From: Tupaia tana
Lineage: Eukaryota; Chordata; Mammalia; Scandentia; Tupaiidae
Assembly: GCA_026018925.1 (NCBI GenBank)
Contig: JAKSZU010000005.1
Location: 22,616,779-22,680,778, forward strand
DNA length: 64,000 bases
Reading direction: 5' to 3'
Within the stretch, counting starts at the first letter, position 1. Every line of letters begins with the position of its first letter. The position numbers and the translations under genes are program-made. Under the pieces are notes generated by a model. The model made no database searches. It was not told the origin of the DNA and worked only from the letters and a program-made list of their open reading frames with translations. Shown here piece by piece: positions 1 to 10,625 of the stretch.

Positions 1-116
1 AAGTTCATACAAAATGTGTATTATGAAAAAGATATGCATACATTTTCAAAAAATTGCACCAAAATAAACTCACACTTTAATTCTATTTTTTACACAAACT
101 TTTTAAAGTCACCTCA
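1..116 (+). repeat. Old MITE-like repeat, copy 1 (family X)
   Basis: Contains GCACCAAAATAAACTCACAC and a terminal ACAAACTTTTTAAAGT, shared with copies at 5897-5985, 10321-10516 (reverse) and 16203-16590. The fuller copies start AAAAGTTCAT and end near CATGAACTTTTTG, that is, with inverted termini. This suggests a nonautonomous DNA transposon, which I cannot name. Confidence 0.55.
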
Positions 117-889
117 TAAAACAACATGGTAGACCAACATGGATAAACCAGCCCTGCACAGGCCACTTCTGTTCATTTCTGAGCAGGTCTTAGCACATGG
201 ACCTGCACATCAGCACATCTCCAATGGCTGATCCAACTCGGGATGCAATAATGGGAAATGCAAATACACAAGGACTCACAGCACCCAACACACAGTAGAA
301 AAAAAAACATAATTTCCACTAAATCCATCCATTGTTTTTACAAAAGTTGTGTTTGCCTCTCATCACCTTACATCTTCTCCTTCTCTCCTTGCAACACGGA
401 ATCTAAAGATCCTGCTTGATGCCCTGAGCAATGAAGTCCCCACTCTCTACTTTGTACCCCACAATGCAAAATCTGGGACTGTAGTAGCAAACGCCTGCCT
501 GAACCAACAGTTGGGGTGGTCCTGAAGCCCCGCAACTTCAGCGCAATTATCTCTCTCTGGGATTCTCCTTGCCTCTGTACTGTGGGTAGGAAAAAAGTCA
601 ACCCAACCCCATTGTAAAAATAAGTTTTACTCACTAGTAGTGAATGAGCTGCCCCTGTTCACACAGCCAGGGGAGATTTAGGGACTTCTGATTCTAAGGT
701 CTTACCCTTTTCAGACCTCCATTCATGCTTCTCATTTGTGCTTCTCCTGGCCCTTACGCATATAAGTGGTGTTTCTGTCCCATCCTGCTTTGGTGTAGTT
801 CAACAAGAATATCAGAGATGCCCAGATAATTCCATCCACCAGTCATGATATAATGTGAACCAAAGTACAAAGCCCTTGCTATCAGCAAT
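117..889. other. Unassigned intergenic DNA
   Basis: No gene or young repeat is recognised. A faint MIR-like reverse fragment is possible near 640-720 (CACACAGCCAGG). The short ORFs have no recognisable domain. Confidence 0.5.
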
Positions 890-1503
890 GGTTACTTTGG
901 ATGTCAACTTGACTGAATTGATTGAAGGATGCCTGGAAGGGCTGGTGAGACATTGTTCCTAGGTATGTCTGTGAAAGTGTTGCAGGACAAGTTTGGGCTA
1001 TGAGTCAGTGGGCCAAGAGGCGAAGACCTACCTTCGATGAGAGAAGGCATCATTCATTTTGGGGGAAAGGGGCTGGAAGTACAGAGGGACAAATAGAGAA
1101 AGTGGGATTCTGTTTCCACTCCCCCATCCTCTTTTACTCTCTCTCTCCCTGCTTCCTTTCAGAGTGAGCTTTATATTCTGCTCCTACACATTGCCTGGCC
1201 TCCCACTTGTTCCTGAACGCTCCTGGTCCCTGAACCCCTCCAGCCAGACTCCAAGTTCTTCAGACTTTGGACCTTCAGTTATTTCTGAGGCTACCTCAGA
1301 TTTGAGGCCCTTCGGGTCTCACACTGGAACTGCATCAGCTTCACTGCTTCAGGATCTTGTAGCTATTTCTCCAGCTTACAGATGGCCTATTGTGAGACTT
1401 TTCTACTTCATGATCATGTAAGATAATTCCTATAGTAAACCCCTTCTTTTACTATATATTTATCCTACTGATTCTGTTTTTCTGGAGAACACAGAACAAT
1501 ATA
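890..1503 (+). repeat. Old mammalian interspersed repeat, family not named
   Basis: Begins near GATGTCAACTTGACTG and ends CTGTTTTTCTGGAGAACACA, the two hallmarks of a very common ancient repeat in placental genomes. The open frame at 1059-1421 lies inside it and is not a gene. Confidence 0.55.
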
Positions 1504-1684
1504 AGATCCTTAGAAAAATGTAAAAAAAGGTGTGCTTTTCTGGCAGAAGAGAAACTCCCAGCCTCCTTCCTTCCAGCTCACCTCCCAGCAGAACCTTGTC
1601 TCCACCAGAGGCCGGGATCACACATCACATCTCTCTGTGTAGTAGTAAGAGGGAGAAATAAGCTTACCATCTTATCGCCCAAAA

Positions 1685-1832
1685 TGTGAATTCTGCATTT
1701 CCTCACTTAGTAGGAGACAAGGCATTTACTCAATCTCAGCATCAGTTTCTCCATCTTCAAAACACAGAGAATGTTATTATGGCTAAGATCCAGATCCTGG
1801 CAGCCTGGCATAATATATGTTCTCAATAAAGA
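1685..1832 (+). mobile_element. MIR SINE fragment
   Basis: CTCAGCATCAGTTTCTCCAT followed by GGCATAATATATGTTCTCAA corresponds to the conserved MIR core and 3' part. Diverged and ancient. Confidence 0.6.
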
Positions 1833-2067
1833 GTGATGATTTGGACTTGATTTTGGCAGAGCTAGGTGTGAGGATTTCATGCCCACCTGACTGTCTTTAT
1901 TATGAGAGTCAGCCTGACAAATCCTGCATCTCTTTCTCAGAGGCTGGTTCCCCTGCCATGTGGAACCATATTCTTCCTTCCTGCCTGGACCATGGCATTT
2001 CATTCTCATCAACATTTGCTTCCCCCAGATTAAAAAGAGAAACAGAGGATTGGTCCTCATCCAGGTA

Positions 2068-2241
2068 AATGTTGCTAAGTCTCCCACCCCCGGGGACATT
2101 TGGCAGTGCCTGGAGACACTTTTGGCCACTGAAATTATGGTGGGGGATGCTCCTGGCATCTTGTAGGCAGAAGCCAAGTTTGCACACACAAGGAATGATC
2201 CAGTTCTGAAGATTTACACTGCTGAGGCTGAGAACCCTGAA
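2068..2241 (+). mobile_element. MER5A (hAT-Charlie nonautonomous element)
   Basis: GGGGACATTTGGCAGTGCCT, GGAGACACTTTTGG, GCTCCTGGCATCTTGTAGG and the end GCTGAGGCTGAGAACCCTG match the MER5A consensus in order. It lacks coding capacity. Confidence 0.8.
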
Positions 2242-2425
2242 CCAGTGCAAATGGGTCATTTGACTTCATCAGCACCCAGAATAAAATATAAATGGCATTT
2301 TATATTAAGTGGGGGGAAAAGAGGTTGTGGGGGTAACCATGTAAAAAGTGTATGTATGGACAAATTATCTGAAAAGGAAAACAACAATGGCTGGCAGAAA
2401 AGGAGGGTTTCAAATAATTTTTCTT

Positions 2426-2689
2426 GGGAACCAGCAGTTGGCGTAATGGCTATGTCGCTGGACTCCGACGTAGTCGACCACGGTTCGCGTCCTGGACCCG
2501 GTGGCTTAAAACTCACGCCGGGTGCGTGTGCGTGCATGTCCAAGATCCTGAAAGGAGAATGGAGGAGAAGGGATTGCAGCATGGTCATCCCCCCGAGGGG
2601 TGATTTCTCACTTTCTGTCTCTCTGTCTCTCTCTGTCTGTCTGGCAAGTGCCCGCGCCCTATAGCAAATAACTCTCCGAAAAAAAAATT
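2426..2689 (+). mobile_element. tRNA-derived SINE, long form
   Basis: The head GGAACCAGCAGTTGGCGTAA leads into A and B boxes, then CCTATAGCAAATAACTCTCC and an A tail. Copies of TTTTTCTTG flank it, a likely target-site duplication. High similarity to the other CpG-rich copies suggests a young insertion. Confidence 0.9.
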
Positions 2690-2699
2690 TTTTTTCTTG

Positions 2700-4274
2700 T
2701 ATTGTAAATCTCTTTATAATGTTACTTGGGCAATAAATTTAAAAAATAATTATTCTAGAAGTGACATATGATTCAGCTGATAATTGAAATAGGCATCAGA
2801 GACTCAACAAATGACCCTCAAATTCTCTTCCTTCACCCAACAGGCAAATTAGGCCATAGCCAGTGAACTCTGAAAATTCATAAGATAGACTCAAACTAAG
2901 GGAAATCTGCATTTAGAGGAGTTAGAAACCCCATCCGTGTGAAAATAATTTAAGCAGGTTTTTAGATTCATTTAATCTTTACTCCATTGTTTATTAAGTC
3001 AGAAAATGATAGTGTTTATCATGACTGGTTAGGTCAGTTGTGACAAAAATTTCTGGTTTGATTGTTTTTTCCTACCATTGTAAAAGAATTTTCCAGAAAC
3101 TATTTTGACCTGCCAAGTCATTAAAAATTACCAAACCAATCTGGACATATAAAAAGCGCCAAAGCAGAACAGTAGGGCAGAAGGAAAAAAGTAAGCACTT
3201 AAAAAAACAAAAACAAAACAAAACAAAAAAACTCCTCTGTTATAGGATGGATAGCTTCTGTAATAACAAAAGAAAAAATATGGCATTTGTAATGACATGA
3301 AGTGCCTGAACATCAGAAGATGTAATTAAACTGAGGTGGAAAAAGACTCCACCACATAACACAAAAGGTTCATCAGGGCAAGACGCTTAAAAGTCCTATT
3401 CATTGGAAGCCAGAGAATGGCTAAGATCCCAAATTACCTTTAAAGAACTGGTTACTCTCCACATTTGTTAGCTGAACACGGGAGATACAATAAATGCTTT
3501 TAGTCACTGTCAGCACAGTGGGCACAATTTGCATATGATTTACATATAATCTTTTTCCAGGCAGATTATGGCATTCACAAGTCTAATCTTTTTTTCTTCT
3601 TCTTCTTCTTTTTTTTTTTTTCAAAGAGAGGGATCTACTGACGAATGGGTTTCTTTCAGATATGTCAGTTATATCAGCTTTTGTTTTTCCTGCCTCTAAT
3701 CACCAAATATTAGCAAGCTTGCAAATTGTCCTTTTGATTTGTATATTAACACGGTGATCAAGACAAGGAAGTATGACAATCTAACCTTTAATCTTTGAAA
3801 TGGTTACATAGTGTGGGGTTGAGCTTAGCTCCCTCGTAGGAAATGCCAAAGTTATGAAATTATAAACTACATTATTTATGAAAGAGAAATGTGTCTTGAC
3901 AGAACTTAGTTTAAAGGCAGAATTCCATGATGGGTACACTTTATTTGATCTGCCCATTCTACCCTGTCTAGTCTTGATATAATAATCCATTTACTCAGTA
4001 TATTTATGTTACACTGACAAATGATTCTAGGAAGCACACACATACATGCAATACACACACAACACACATGCAACACATACACACAAGAATAGTTAAAATG
4101 ATAAAGCTGACAAAAAAAGAATTAAGTCAGGGAGAGCTTAGCACACAAAATACAACCCTCACAATGTTACAAATTTCCCAGAGTGAGCTCAAAATTTGGT
4201 GTCAAGCGTCTTAGCCAGATCAAAAAGCACAGTTATTACAAGGTTAATAGGAAAAAAAGTTGTTCAGAAGTATC
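2700..4274. other. AT-rich intergenic DNA with simple repeats
   Basis: No gene seen. Contains a T/TTC-rich microsatellite at 3588-3622, an AAAAC-rich stretch near 3205-3230 and CA-rich sequence at 4038-4084. Confidence 0.6.
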
Positions 4275-4542
4275 CCTTTTTTTGAGAGAGAGAGAGATTT
4301 TTGCTACAGGGCGCGTACGCTCGCCAGACAGACAGAGAGAGACAGAGAGACAGAAAGCGAGAAATCACCCCCCAGGGGGGATGGCCACGCTACAATCCCT
4401 TCTCCTCCATTCTACTCTTGGGATCTTGGGCACACACGCACACGCGCCAGGCGTGAGTTTAAGCCACCGGGTCCAGGACTCAAACCGCGGTCGACTACGT
4501 GGGAGTCCAGTGACATAGCCATTACGCTAACTGCTGGCCCGT
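4275..4542 (-). mobile_element. tRNA-derived SINE, long form
   Basis: Reverse copy: GAGATTTTTGCTACAGGGCG through to GCTAACTGCTGGCC. Flanked by AGAAGTATC at 4266-4274 and 4543-4551, a perfect 9-bp duplication. Confidence 0.9.
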
Positions 4543-4610
4543 AGAAGTATCACATTTTTTAAACGTGCAACTTGACAGCAAATTATCTATTGTGTCTCAT
4601 AATGGAAAAT

Positions 4611-4868
4611 TCCTTTTTTTTTTTTTTTTTGGTCTTAAGATATGTGTGCCCACTATAAACAGACAGAGATATAGAGAAAGTGAGAAACCACCCCACCCCA
4701 CCCCACCCCAGGGATGATCATGGCACAATCCCTTCTCCTCTAGGGATTCTGGGCATGCACACACATGAGTCTGTCATGTTTTTTAAGCTATTGAATCTGA
4801 GACTTGAACAGTGGGGTTGGCCATGTGGGATCCTACACCTTAACCACCACCCCATCTGCTGCCTGATG
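4611..4868 (-). mobile_element. tRNA-derived SINE, long form, diverged
   Basis: Poly-T leads into GAGAAAGTGAGAAACCACC and ends CACCTTAACCACCACCCCAT, then CTGCTG. It is older than the neighbouring copy at 4275-4542. Confidence 0.75.
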
Positions 4869-4869
4869 G

Positions 4870-6569
4870 CGAATTCTTAATGGAGTTATTAAAAAACAGT
4901 AAAATTTGTGTTTTGGGATTCACTACCTTCTACACATATCTGTTCTGTTTTCCAAGTATGTTCATAAAACACAATTTTGAAAAAACACTGTCTTAGAGAA
5001 ACTTACCTATGTGCATAAGGACATATGTACAAAGGTAATGGTTATAACATTGTTACATTAAAAACTAGATAAATGTTCCCCGTAGGACAATGGATACATA
5101 AATTTGTACATATTCATACATTGTAATGTAATAAAATAAGTTAAATAAACTAGATCTACAATATAAATGTGGCTAAATCTCAAAAGCATAAACTAGAAAG
5201 AACAAATTGGAGTGGATTCATATAGAATTATTTGATTAATATAAAAGCGTGAATCTCTTCAAATAATACTATATATAATCTACAGATACATAGAATTACA
5301 AAAATTCATAAGCATGGATGAGCAGGATATACAGCTTCAGGATGGAGATTCTCTGGAGAAAGGCAAAGACAGGAATATGGTGGCCATGACATTATTTGCA
5401 CTCCAGATAGGTGTGCCGGGTGGCAGTGAGCTAGAACTATAGCTATAAGACTTCCTTTAAACAAAGATGAAATTGACAATGGCAAACCAAATAACAGTCT
5501 ATCCTTGGTTATGGGAACTTGGATGTCCATTATGTTTTTCTCTGAACATCATAGTGTATTGAAATATTTAGTATTTAAACTTACAAAACTAAAGTCATGA
5601 AAGGGATGTTTGAGGACAAATTTTGAAGGATCTAGACGACCATGCATTGGATTCAAACTTTACTCTTGAGACTAAAAGTGTTTGAGCAAGGTGCAGCCTT
5701 GTTAGAAAGAGTATTTCCCAACCGCGCAGAATGGATACAAAAGAGGTTACATAGAATGATGCAATTTGCTCTAGGAAGTTGCTGTGAAAAGCATGTCATA
5801 AGAAATATGGTGCAACCTACTATATTAGTTAGGAAAAATAAACTTTCACATAAAGAATGTGAGGGATTTTCACAAAGTTCATGGACACTGCACATTATGA
5901 AAAACCAATTTCAAAATATTTTTGTAACCGAATAAAATCATGTTTTAATTCCATTGTTCCATGAACTCTTTGAAGTCCCTTGTATAAGCAATACTTTGTT
6001 TTAGTTCCTGTGATACATAATTAACTCCATCTCTATCCTCAGAAAGCATATTCTCAAAAGTTGTCCCATGGGGATGGTTGGAGCCCTCACTGTGCCAGCT
6101 CACTACCAGGTTCAGTTCTTTCTGACTGAATTGTAAATTTGTGGTAGACAATTTCTGTTCCTGTAGAGAGTGAATGACAAAAACTTGAGACTAGGGGTGA
6201 GGAGAGGATTGGGAATCAAGAAACATTATTGCTGCTATTAAGAATACCCTAAGGGGAACAACATAAAATTAAAACTGAAGGCAGATTTTGTGCAAATCAG
6301 AAGCCAATTCACTGGTGGCCCATCTATTTTAAGTACTGGCTTAGTTACATGTGATTAATAGGAGCACCTCCAATCCGAGCAGGCACACAGCTCCAAGTTC
6401 CTCGCAGTAATGCACCACATTCACCCCCGCCTGGGGGTCGTTCCAAGGCATGCCATCACATTTTGCCCAAAGTGAATTTTCCCACCTGACACTAGAATCA
6501 CCTCTGCTCCTTGGCTGTCACTTGCCAAATGCTTTGTGTGTGCACAGACAAGTGACTTTGAGATAATAA
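4870..6569. other. Unassigned intergenic DNA
   Basis: AT-rich. A 97-codon frame at 5642-5935 has no recognisable family and runs into a family-X repeat copy. No support for a gene. Confidence 0.55.
5897..5985 (+). repeat. Family X repeat fragment
   Basis: AATTTCAAAATA-type sequence, then AATAAAATCATGTTTTAATT and CCATGAACTCTTTGAAGTCC, matching the 3' half of the copies at 1-116 and 16513-16590. Confidence 0.5.
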
Positions 6570-6644
6570 TATTAGGTTGTCAGAAAAGTCATGACATGTT
6601 TTTTCCATGCAAAAATGTGTCATGACTTTTCCGACAACCCAATA
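6570..6644. mobile_element. Mariner-type MITE (about 71 bp palindrome with TA duplication)
   Basis: The left arm TTAGGTTGTCAGAAAAGTCA and the right arm (reverse complement TTGGGTTGTCGGAAAAGTCA) form a near-complete inverted repeat with a short central loop. It is bounded by TA at 6570-6571 and 6643-6644. The size, TA target and TTAGGTTG terminus resemble MADE1-type mariner MITEs, but the interior differs from MADE1. Confidence 0.8.
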
Positions 6645-6649
6645 TTTTC

Positions 6650-7135
6650 AAGCCAGTCAGTGGCATGGTGGCTAGGTTGTCTGGATCCCACAAGTCTGAC
6701 GGTGTGCTGGAGTCTGGACTTTGCAGCTTGAAAACATGCTGGGGGCATGTGCGTGCATGCCCCAAATCCTGAAAGGACAGAAGGAGTACCTCCATAAGGG
6801 TGCTTTCTTTTTTTTGGAGAGGTTTTTGCTCTAGGGCGCATATGCTCACCAGGCAGACAGAGAGAGACAGAGACAGAAAGTGAGAAATCACCCCCCAGGG
6901 TGGATGGCCACGCCGCAATCCCTTCTCCTCCATTCTGCTCTCAGGAATCTTGGGCACAGCACGCACATGCACCCAGCATGAGTTTAAGTCACCGAGTCCA
7001 GGACTCAAACCGCAGTCAACTACGTGGGAGTCCAGCAACATAGCCATTACGCTAACTGCTGGTCCCCATAAGGGTGCTTTCTCACTTTCCCTTTCTTTGC
7101 CAGAGAGCATGCACCCTCTGGCAAAATTAAGGGGA
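6650..7135 (+). mobile_element. Older tRNA-derived SINE split by a younger SINE
   Basis: The 5' part (6650-6791: CCAGTCAGTGGCATGGTGGC to GGACAGAAGGAGTACCTCC) and the 3' part (7083-7135: CACTTTCCC to CCCTCTGGCAAAATTAAGG) are halves of one long-form SINE. They are separated by the inverted copy at 6809-7065. Confidence 0.8.
6809..7065 (-). mobile_element. tRNA-derived SINE, long form, nested insertion
   Basis: Full reverse copy from poly-T/GGAGAGGTTTTTGCTCTAGGG to GCTAACTGCTGGTCC. Flanked by perfect 17-bp copies of CCATAAGGGTGCTTTCT at 6792-6808 and 7066-7082. Confidence 0.95.
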
Positions 7136-7167
7136 AAAAAACTTTTTTTAAAGATAGTAACATTTCT

Positions 7168-7420
7168 TTCTTTCTTTCTTTTTTTTTTTTTTTGAGAGGT
7201 TTTTGCTACAGGGTACATGCGCTTGCCAGAAAGACAGAGACAAAGAGACAGAAAGTGAGAAATCACACCCCCAGTCCCTTCTCCTCCATTCTCCTCTCGA
7301 GATCTTGGGCACGGACGCACACGCACCTGGCGTGAGTTTAAGCCACTGGGTCCAGGACTCAAACTGCGGTCTACTACATGGGAGTCCAGCAACATAGCCA
7401 TTATGCTAACTGCTGGTCTC
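7168..7420 (-). mobile_element. tRNA-derived SINE, long form
   Basis: Reverse copy with a TTTC/poly-T tail, ending GCTAACTGCTGGTCTC. Flanked by perfect 17-bp copies of AAGATAGTAACATTTCT at 7151-7167 and 7421-7437. Confidence 0.95.
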
Positions 7421-7437
7421 AAGATAGTAACATTTCT

Positions 7438-8221
7438 ACCTGTCAGTGCACTATGGCCAATAGAGAGCACATTCAGTCTTGGCAGTAACCTCTATCAGCT
7501 GTGGGTATGTTCCTACCACAGCTCTGCTTCCTCCTCCCATACTCCAAGGCTTCCTAACCAAGTGCTGCTTTCAAAGCAAAACAAAACTCATAACTGACCC
7601 AACCCTATATTTATGCCAGCTTATCTGTTAGTGGCACCACAACCTTTTTATTTTCACGAAATTCTGTGCTCAGCCCCATTGGTTGTTTCAGACAGCGAGG
7701 GATCCATCTTAAGTTCCTCCCACTCTTGGCTTCCCTTTCCACTTTACTAAGCCTTCCTCATCTCGAAGCAGCCCCTGTACTTCACGTGTAAGGCCCTTGC
7801 CTGCCTTACATTGCTTTCCTAATCTTGTACCCCCTTTGGGGAAATTTGGTGTGAGGGTAGCTCCAGCATCGTGCTGAAGGGTGAACCATGTGACACAGGT
7901 CTCACTCTTCTCACTCTGAAACTCTTCCACCAGCCAGAAGGATTAGGTCTGAGACATCACACGTCCCAGGGGCTGGCCAAACAGAATAATTCAAATCTCT
8001 GGCCAGGTGACTGGTTCAAGGATAAGCTTAAGACCCAAATAGGTCTAGCTGAAGTCAATTCCACCACTGAGGCCGGACCTCTGAGAGGAAAGTTCCTTCT
8101 TTTTCACTGTACTTCATCCTAACAGCTTGAGTCCCACATAGCCAAGGAGTAGGCAGTGGTAACCGAGAATGGGAGCCAACAGAACAGGGAGAAAAAGGCT
8201 AAGTTTGCAGTTATTGTTCCA
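7438..8221. other. Unassigned intergenic DNA
   Basis: No gene or repeat is recognised. Short overlapping frames on both strands are of chance length. Confidence 0.5.
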
Positions 8222-8458
8222 GTTTGTTTATTTCTTCATGAGTGAGAGAAAGAGAAAGGAGACAGAGAAAGAGAAATGGTACCTGAGTACTGAGTCTTGG
8301 TGCTAGGAGCCACCCCCAGTGTCATGGATCATAAGCATGTACACGCTCGCCTAGTGCTCTCAGGGAGGACTCCAGACGTGAACCTGGAACCTTGCAATGT
8401 GGGTCAGCATTGCAGAGCACTGCATTCTATTACTGTGCCACCATCTGTACCCCTAGAG
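8222..8458 (-). mobile_element. Second SINE type (SINE B)
   Basis: Reverse copy: TTATTTCTTCATGAGTGAGA, the CAGTGTCATGGATCATAAGC core, GTGGGTCAGCATTGCAGAGC, and GTGCCACCATCTGTACC at the head. The same layout recurs at 17905, 30458, 46440, 53718 and 62712. Confidence 0.75.
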
Positions 8459-9987
8459 GCCAAGTTCTGACGGCATCTTCCCTGCCTGAAATGAGCCCTT
8501 CCCTTGACTACATGAACCAATGATTTTCATTTTTATTCCAGTCATCCTGAACAAGGTTTCTTGTCACCTGCTGTTGGGAAGTCCTAACCAATCCAGAGCA
8601 CCCTCTCCCGTTCTCCAAAGCAGCTTCTGCAGCCCAGAAGTGGCTGCACACAGACCCTGTCCACTCACTCTCAGCAGATGGCTTGCCTCCTACTCGGCTG
8701 GGAAAAGTCACACCATCAGGCACAAAGCCCCCAGCGTCTCCTAATTTTTCATCTGCCTGTGCCTCTGCCACTGTGAGAACATCAAAAACAGTGTCCTTCC
8801 TCGGAGAGCTACCATGTCTGCTCTCACCCTGCCTGCCCCCGCTTAGCATTTTCAACTCTCTCTTCCTTTTAGCTCCACTCTCTCCTGCCTGGCAGCTCTT
8901 TATCTTCAACCTATGAACTTAGATTTGCCTCTCACTGAAGAAACAAAAGACAACAGAAAGGAAGAAGGCAGGGAGGAAAGAAGAGGAAACAAACAAACAA
9001 ACAAAAACCACAACTTTCCTTCTGGAAAATCAACCTGTCATGTTTTTCTTTCCTTCGCTTCACATAGTCTCTTCAAAAATACTCTCTACCTCCTGCACTG
9101 TCTCCTTGTCCACTCAGTCTTCAACCCATCGTAATTAGGATTCTGCCCTTCATGTTCCCGAATCTGCCAAGTGCAGTGGCCTACTTTCAACATCTCGCTC
9201 CTCTTTCAGAGTGGGTTCTGCTGATTTATCCTCCTCAAAATGCCCTGGCAAGCATTCCCCTCATAGATCTTACCGCTCCTTTTCAATGGTTCTTCCTCCA
9301 CTTTCCACCCCTTAAACCAATGATGCACAGCCTGTTTTGGATTACAAAACCTGTAGAAATTTTGACGAAGTCCATTGTTTCCCTAGAAATGTGCACACTC
9401 CATTGAACTGGTCAAGGGTTTTGGTGACAGAAGGCAGAATACATCCAGCTAGCTTAAGCAGAAAGGGCTTCACTAGAGGGACAGATCTTTCATATAATGG
9501 TGGGGAGAGTGAAACTTTCAGGGACCCAAAACCATACAACGGAACTGGACTGCCTCTGCCCAGTGAGAAAGCTTCCAAATAAAAAGCCACCACCCGGCTA
9601 CTGGCACAAACAAAATCCTCCTCTACCAGGAACTGTGCCAGCAAACTAAATGCCCTGCCATCCACTTCTCTCCTCTTGTTATAGCTCTATCTCAGATTGA
9701 TCTCAGTGGAATGTCACTGTCTGCAGGTGACCCTGTTTCTAATCAAGGTCTGTCACCAGCTTAGTGTACTTGGAGAAACTAAATCTCATCCAGAGTCCAC
9801 ACGTCAAAGGGGGGATGATAATGTAATTTCCACCTTTCCAACTTCTGTGCTCTAGGAAGAGGCTGTAACAGGAGGCACGAATCCACACACACAAAGACAC
9901 AAAATCCAGAGACTAAAATTTAAGAACCACATTTTAAACGTTAATGTTCCCAAGTGCTTAGAAAAGGTTGTGTTGTGGTTATAAGTT
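8459..9987. other. Unassigned intergenic DNA
   Basis: No recognisable gene. The pyrimidine-rich stretch and short ORFs (8508-9665) have no domain features. A (CAAA)n run lies near 8989-9006. Old LTR-like material around 9400-9640 is possible but not assignable. Confidence 0.45.
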
Positions 9988-10306
9988 GTTTTAGTCCATT
10001 CTCTGTTGCTCAATAATAGAATACCACAGACTGGGTAATCTGTAAAGAATAAATATTTGACTAGCTTATGGTATTGGAGGTCTAAGGTTAAAGAGCTATA
10101 CCTAGTGAGGGTCTTCTTGTTGGTATGGTAGGGACTCTCTGTAGAGTCCCAAGGTGGTACAGGGCATCACATGGCAAGAAAGTAGAAACTTGCCTCTGTA
10201 ACCATGTCTCAGCTCTGGTCTCACCCCCTCTTCTTATAAAGTCACCAGAATTCAATTATGGAAGCCCCCTCCCCCATGACCTTATCTAATCCATTTCACC
10301 ACCCAA

Positions 10307-10454
10307 AGACTCTACCTCTTTTTTAAAAATTAACTAATTAATTAATTTTACAATTAAAGTATGAATTTATTTTGGTAAAAAGACTCTACCTCTTTTTTAA
10401 AAATTAACTAATTAGTTAATTTTACAATTAAAGTATGAATTTATTTTGGTACAA
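10307..10454. repeat. 74-bp tandem duplication
   Basis: Units at 10307-10380 and 10381-10454 both begin AGACTCTACCTCTTTTTTAA and end TTATTTTGGTA. They differ mainly at ATTAATT versus ATTAGTT. The unit includes repeat-flank and family-X sequence. Confidence 0.9.
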
Positions 10455-10516
10455 AAACTTTTTGAAATTCATACATAATTTTCCCATTGCACATATTTCC
10501 ATGAGCTTTTTATTTT
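10321..10516 (-). repeat. Family X repeat, reverse copy
   Basis: Contains ATTTATTTTGGTACAAAAAC and ends ATTTCCATGAGCTTTT. Copies of TCTACCTCTT flank it at 10311-10320 and 10517-10526, a possible target-site duplication. Its left part is inside the 74-bp tandem duplication. Confidence 0.5.
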
Positions 10517-10625
10517 TCTACCTCTTAATACCATAATCAGATTCCGTTTCCACCTTCTTAATACCATCACAACCAAAAGGTAACACATCAATTGGGGGGA
10601 ACACATTTGAATTACAACACAAGTA

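Larger units (their letters stand above)
9988..10625 (+). repeat. Old mammalian interspersed repeat interrupted by family X
   Basis: TTTTAGTCCATTCTCTGTTG, GACTGGGTAATCTG, CATCACATGGCAAG, and the end CCTCTTAATACCATAATC follow the order of a common ancient placental repeat that I cannot name. A related copy is at 50600-50875. Confidence 0.55.

Noticed and set aside
1059..1421. 120-codon frame
   Set aside because: Lies inside an old interspersed repeat.
5642..5935. 97-codon frame with mixed composition
   Set aside because: No recognisable family; it ends in a family-X repeat, and the length is expected by chance in 64 kb.
6589..7470. 293-codon minus-strand frame
   Set aside because: Runs through the mariner MITE and stacked SINEs. 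Every part is repeat-derived.
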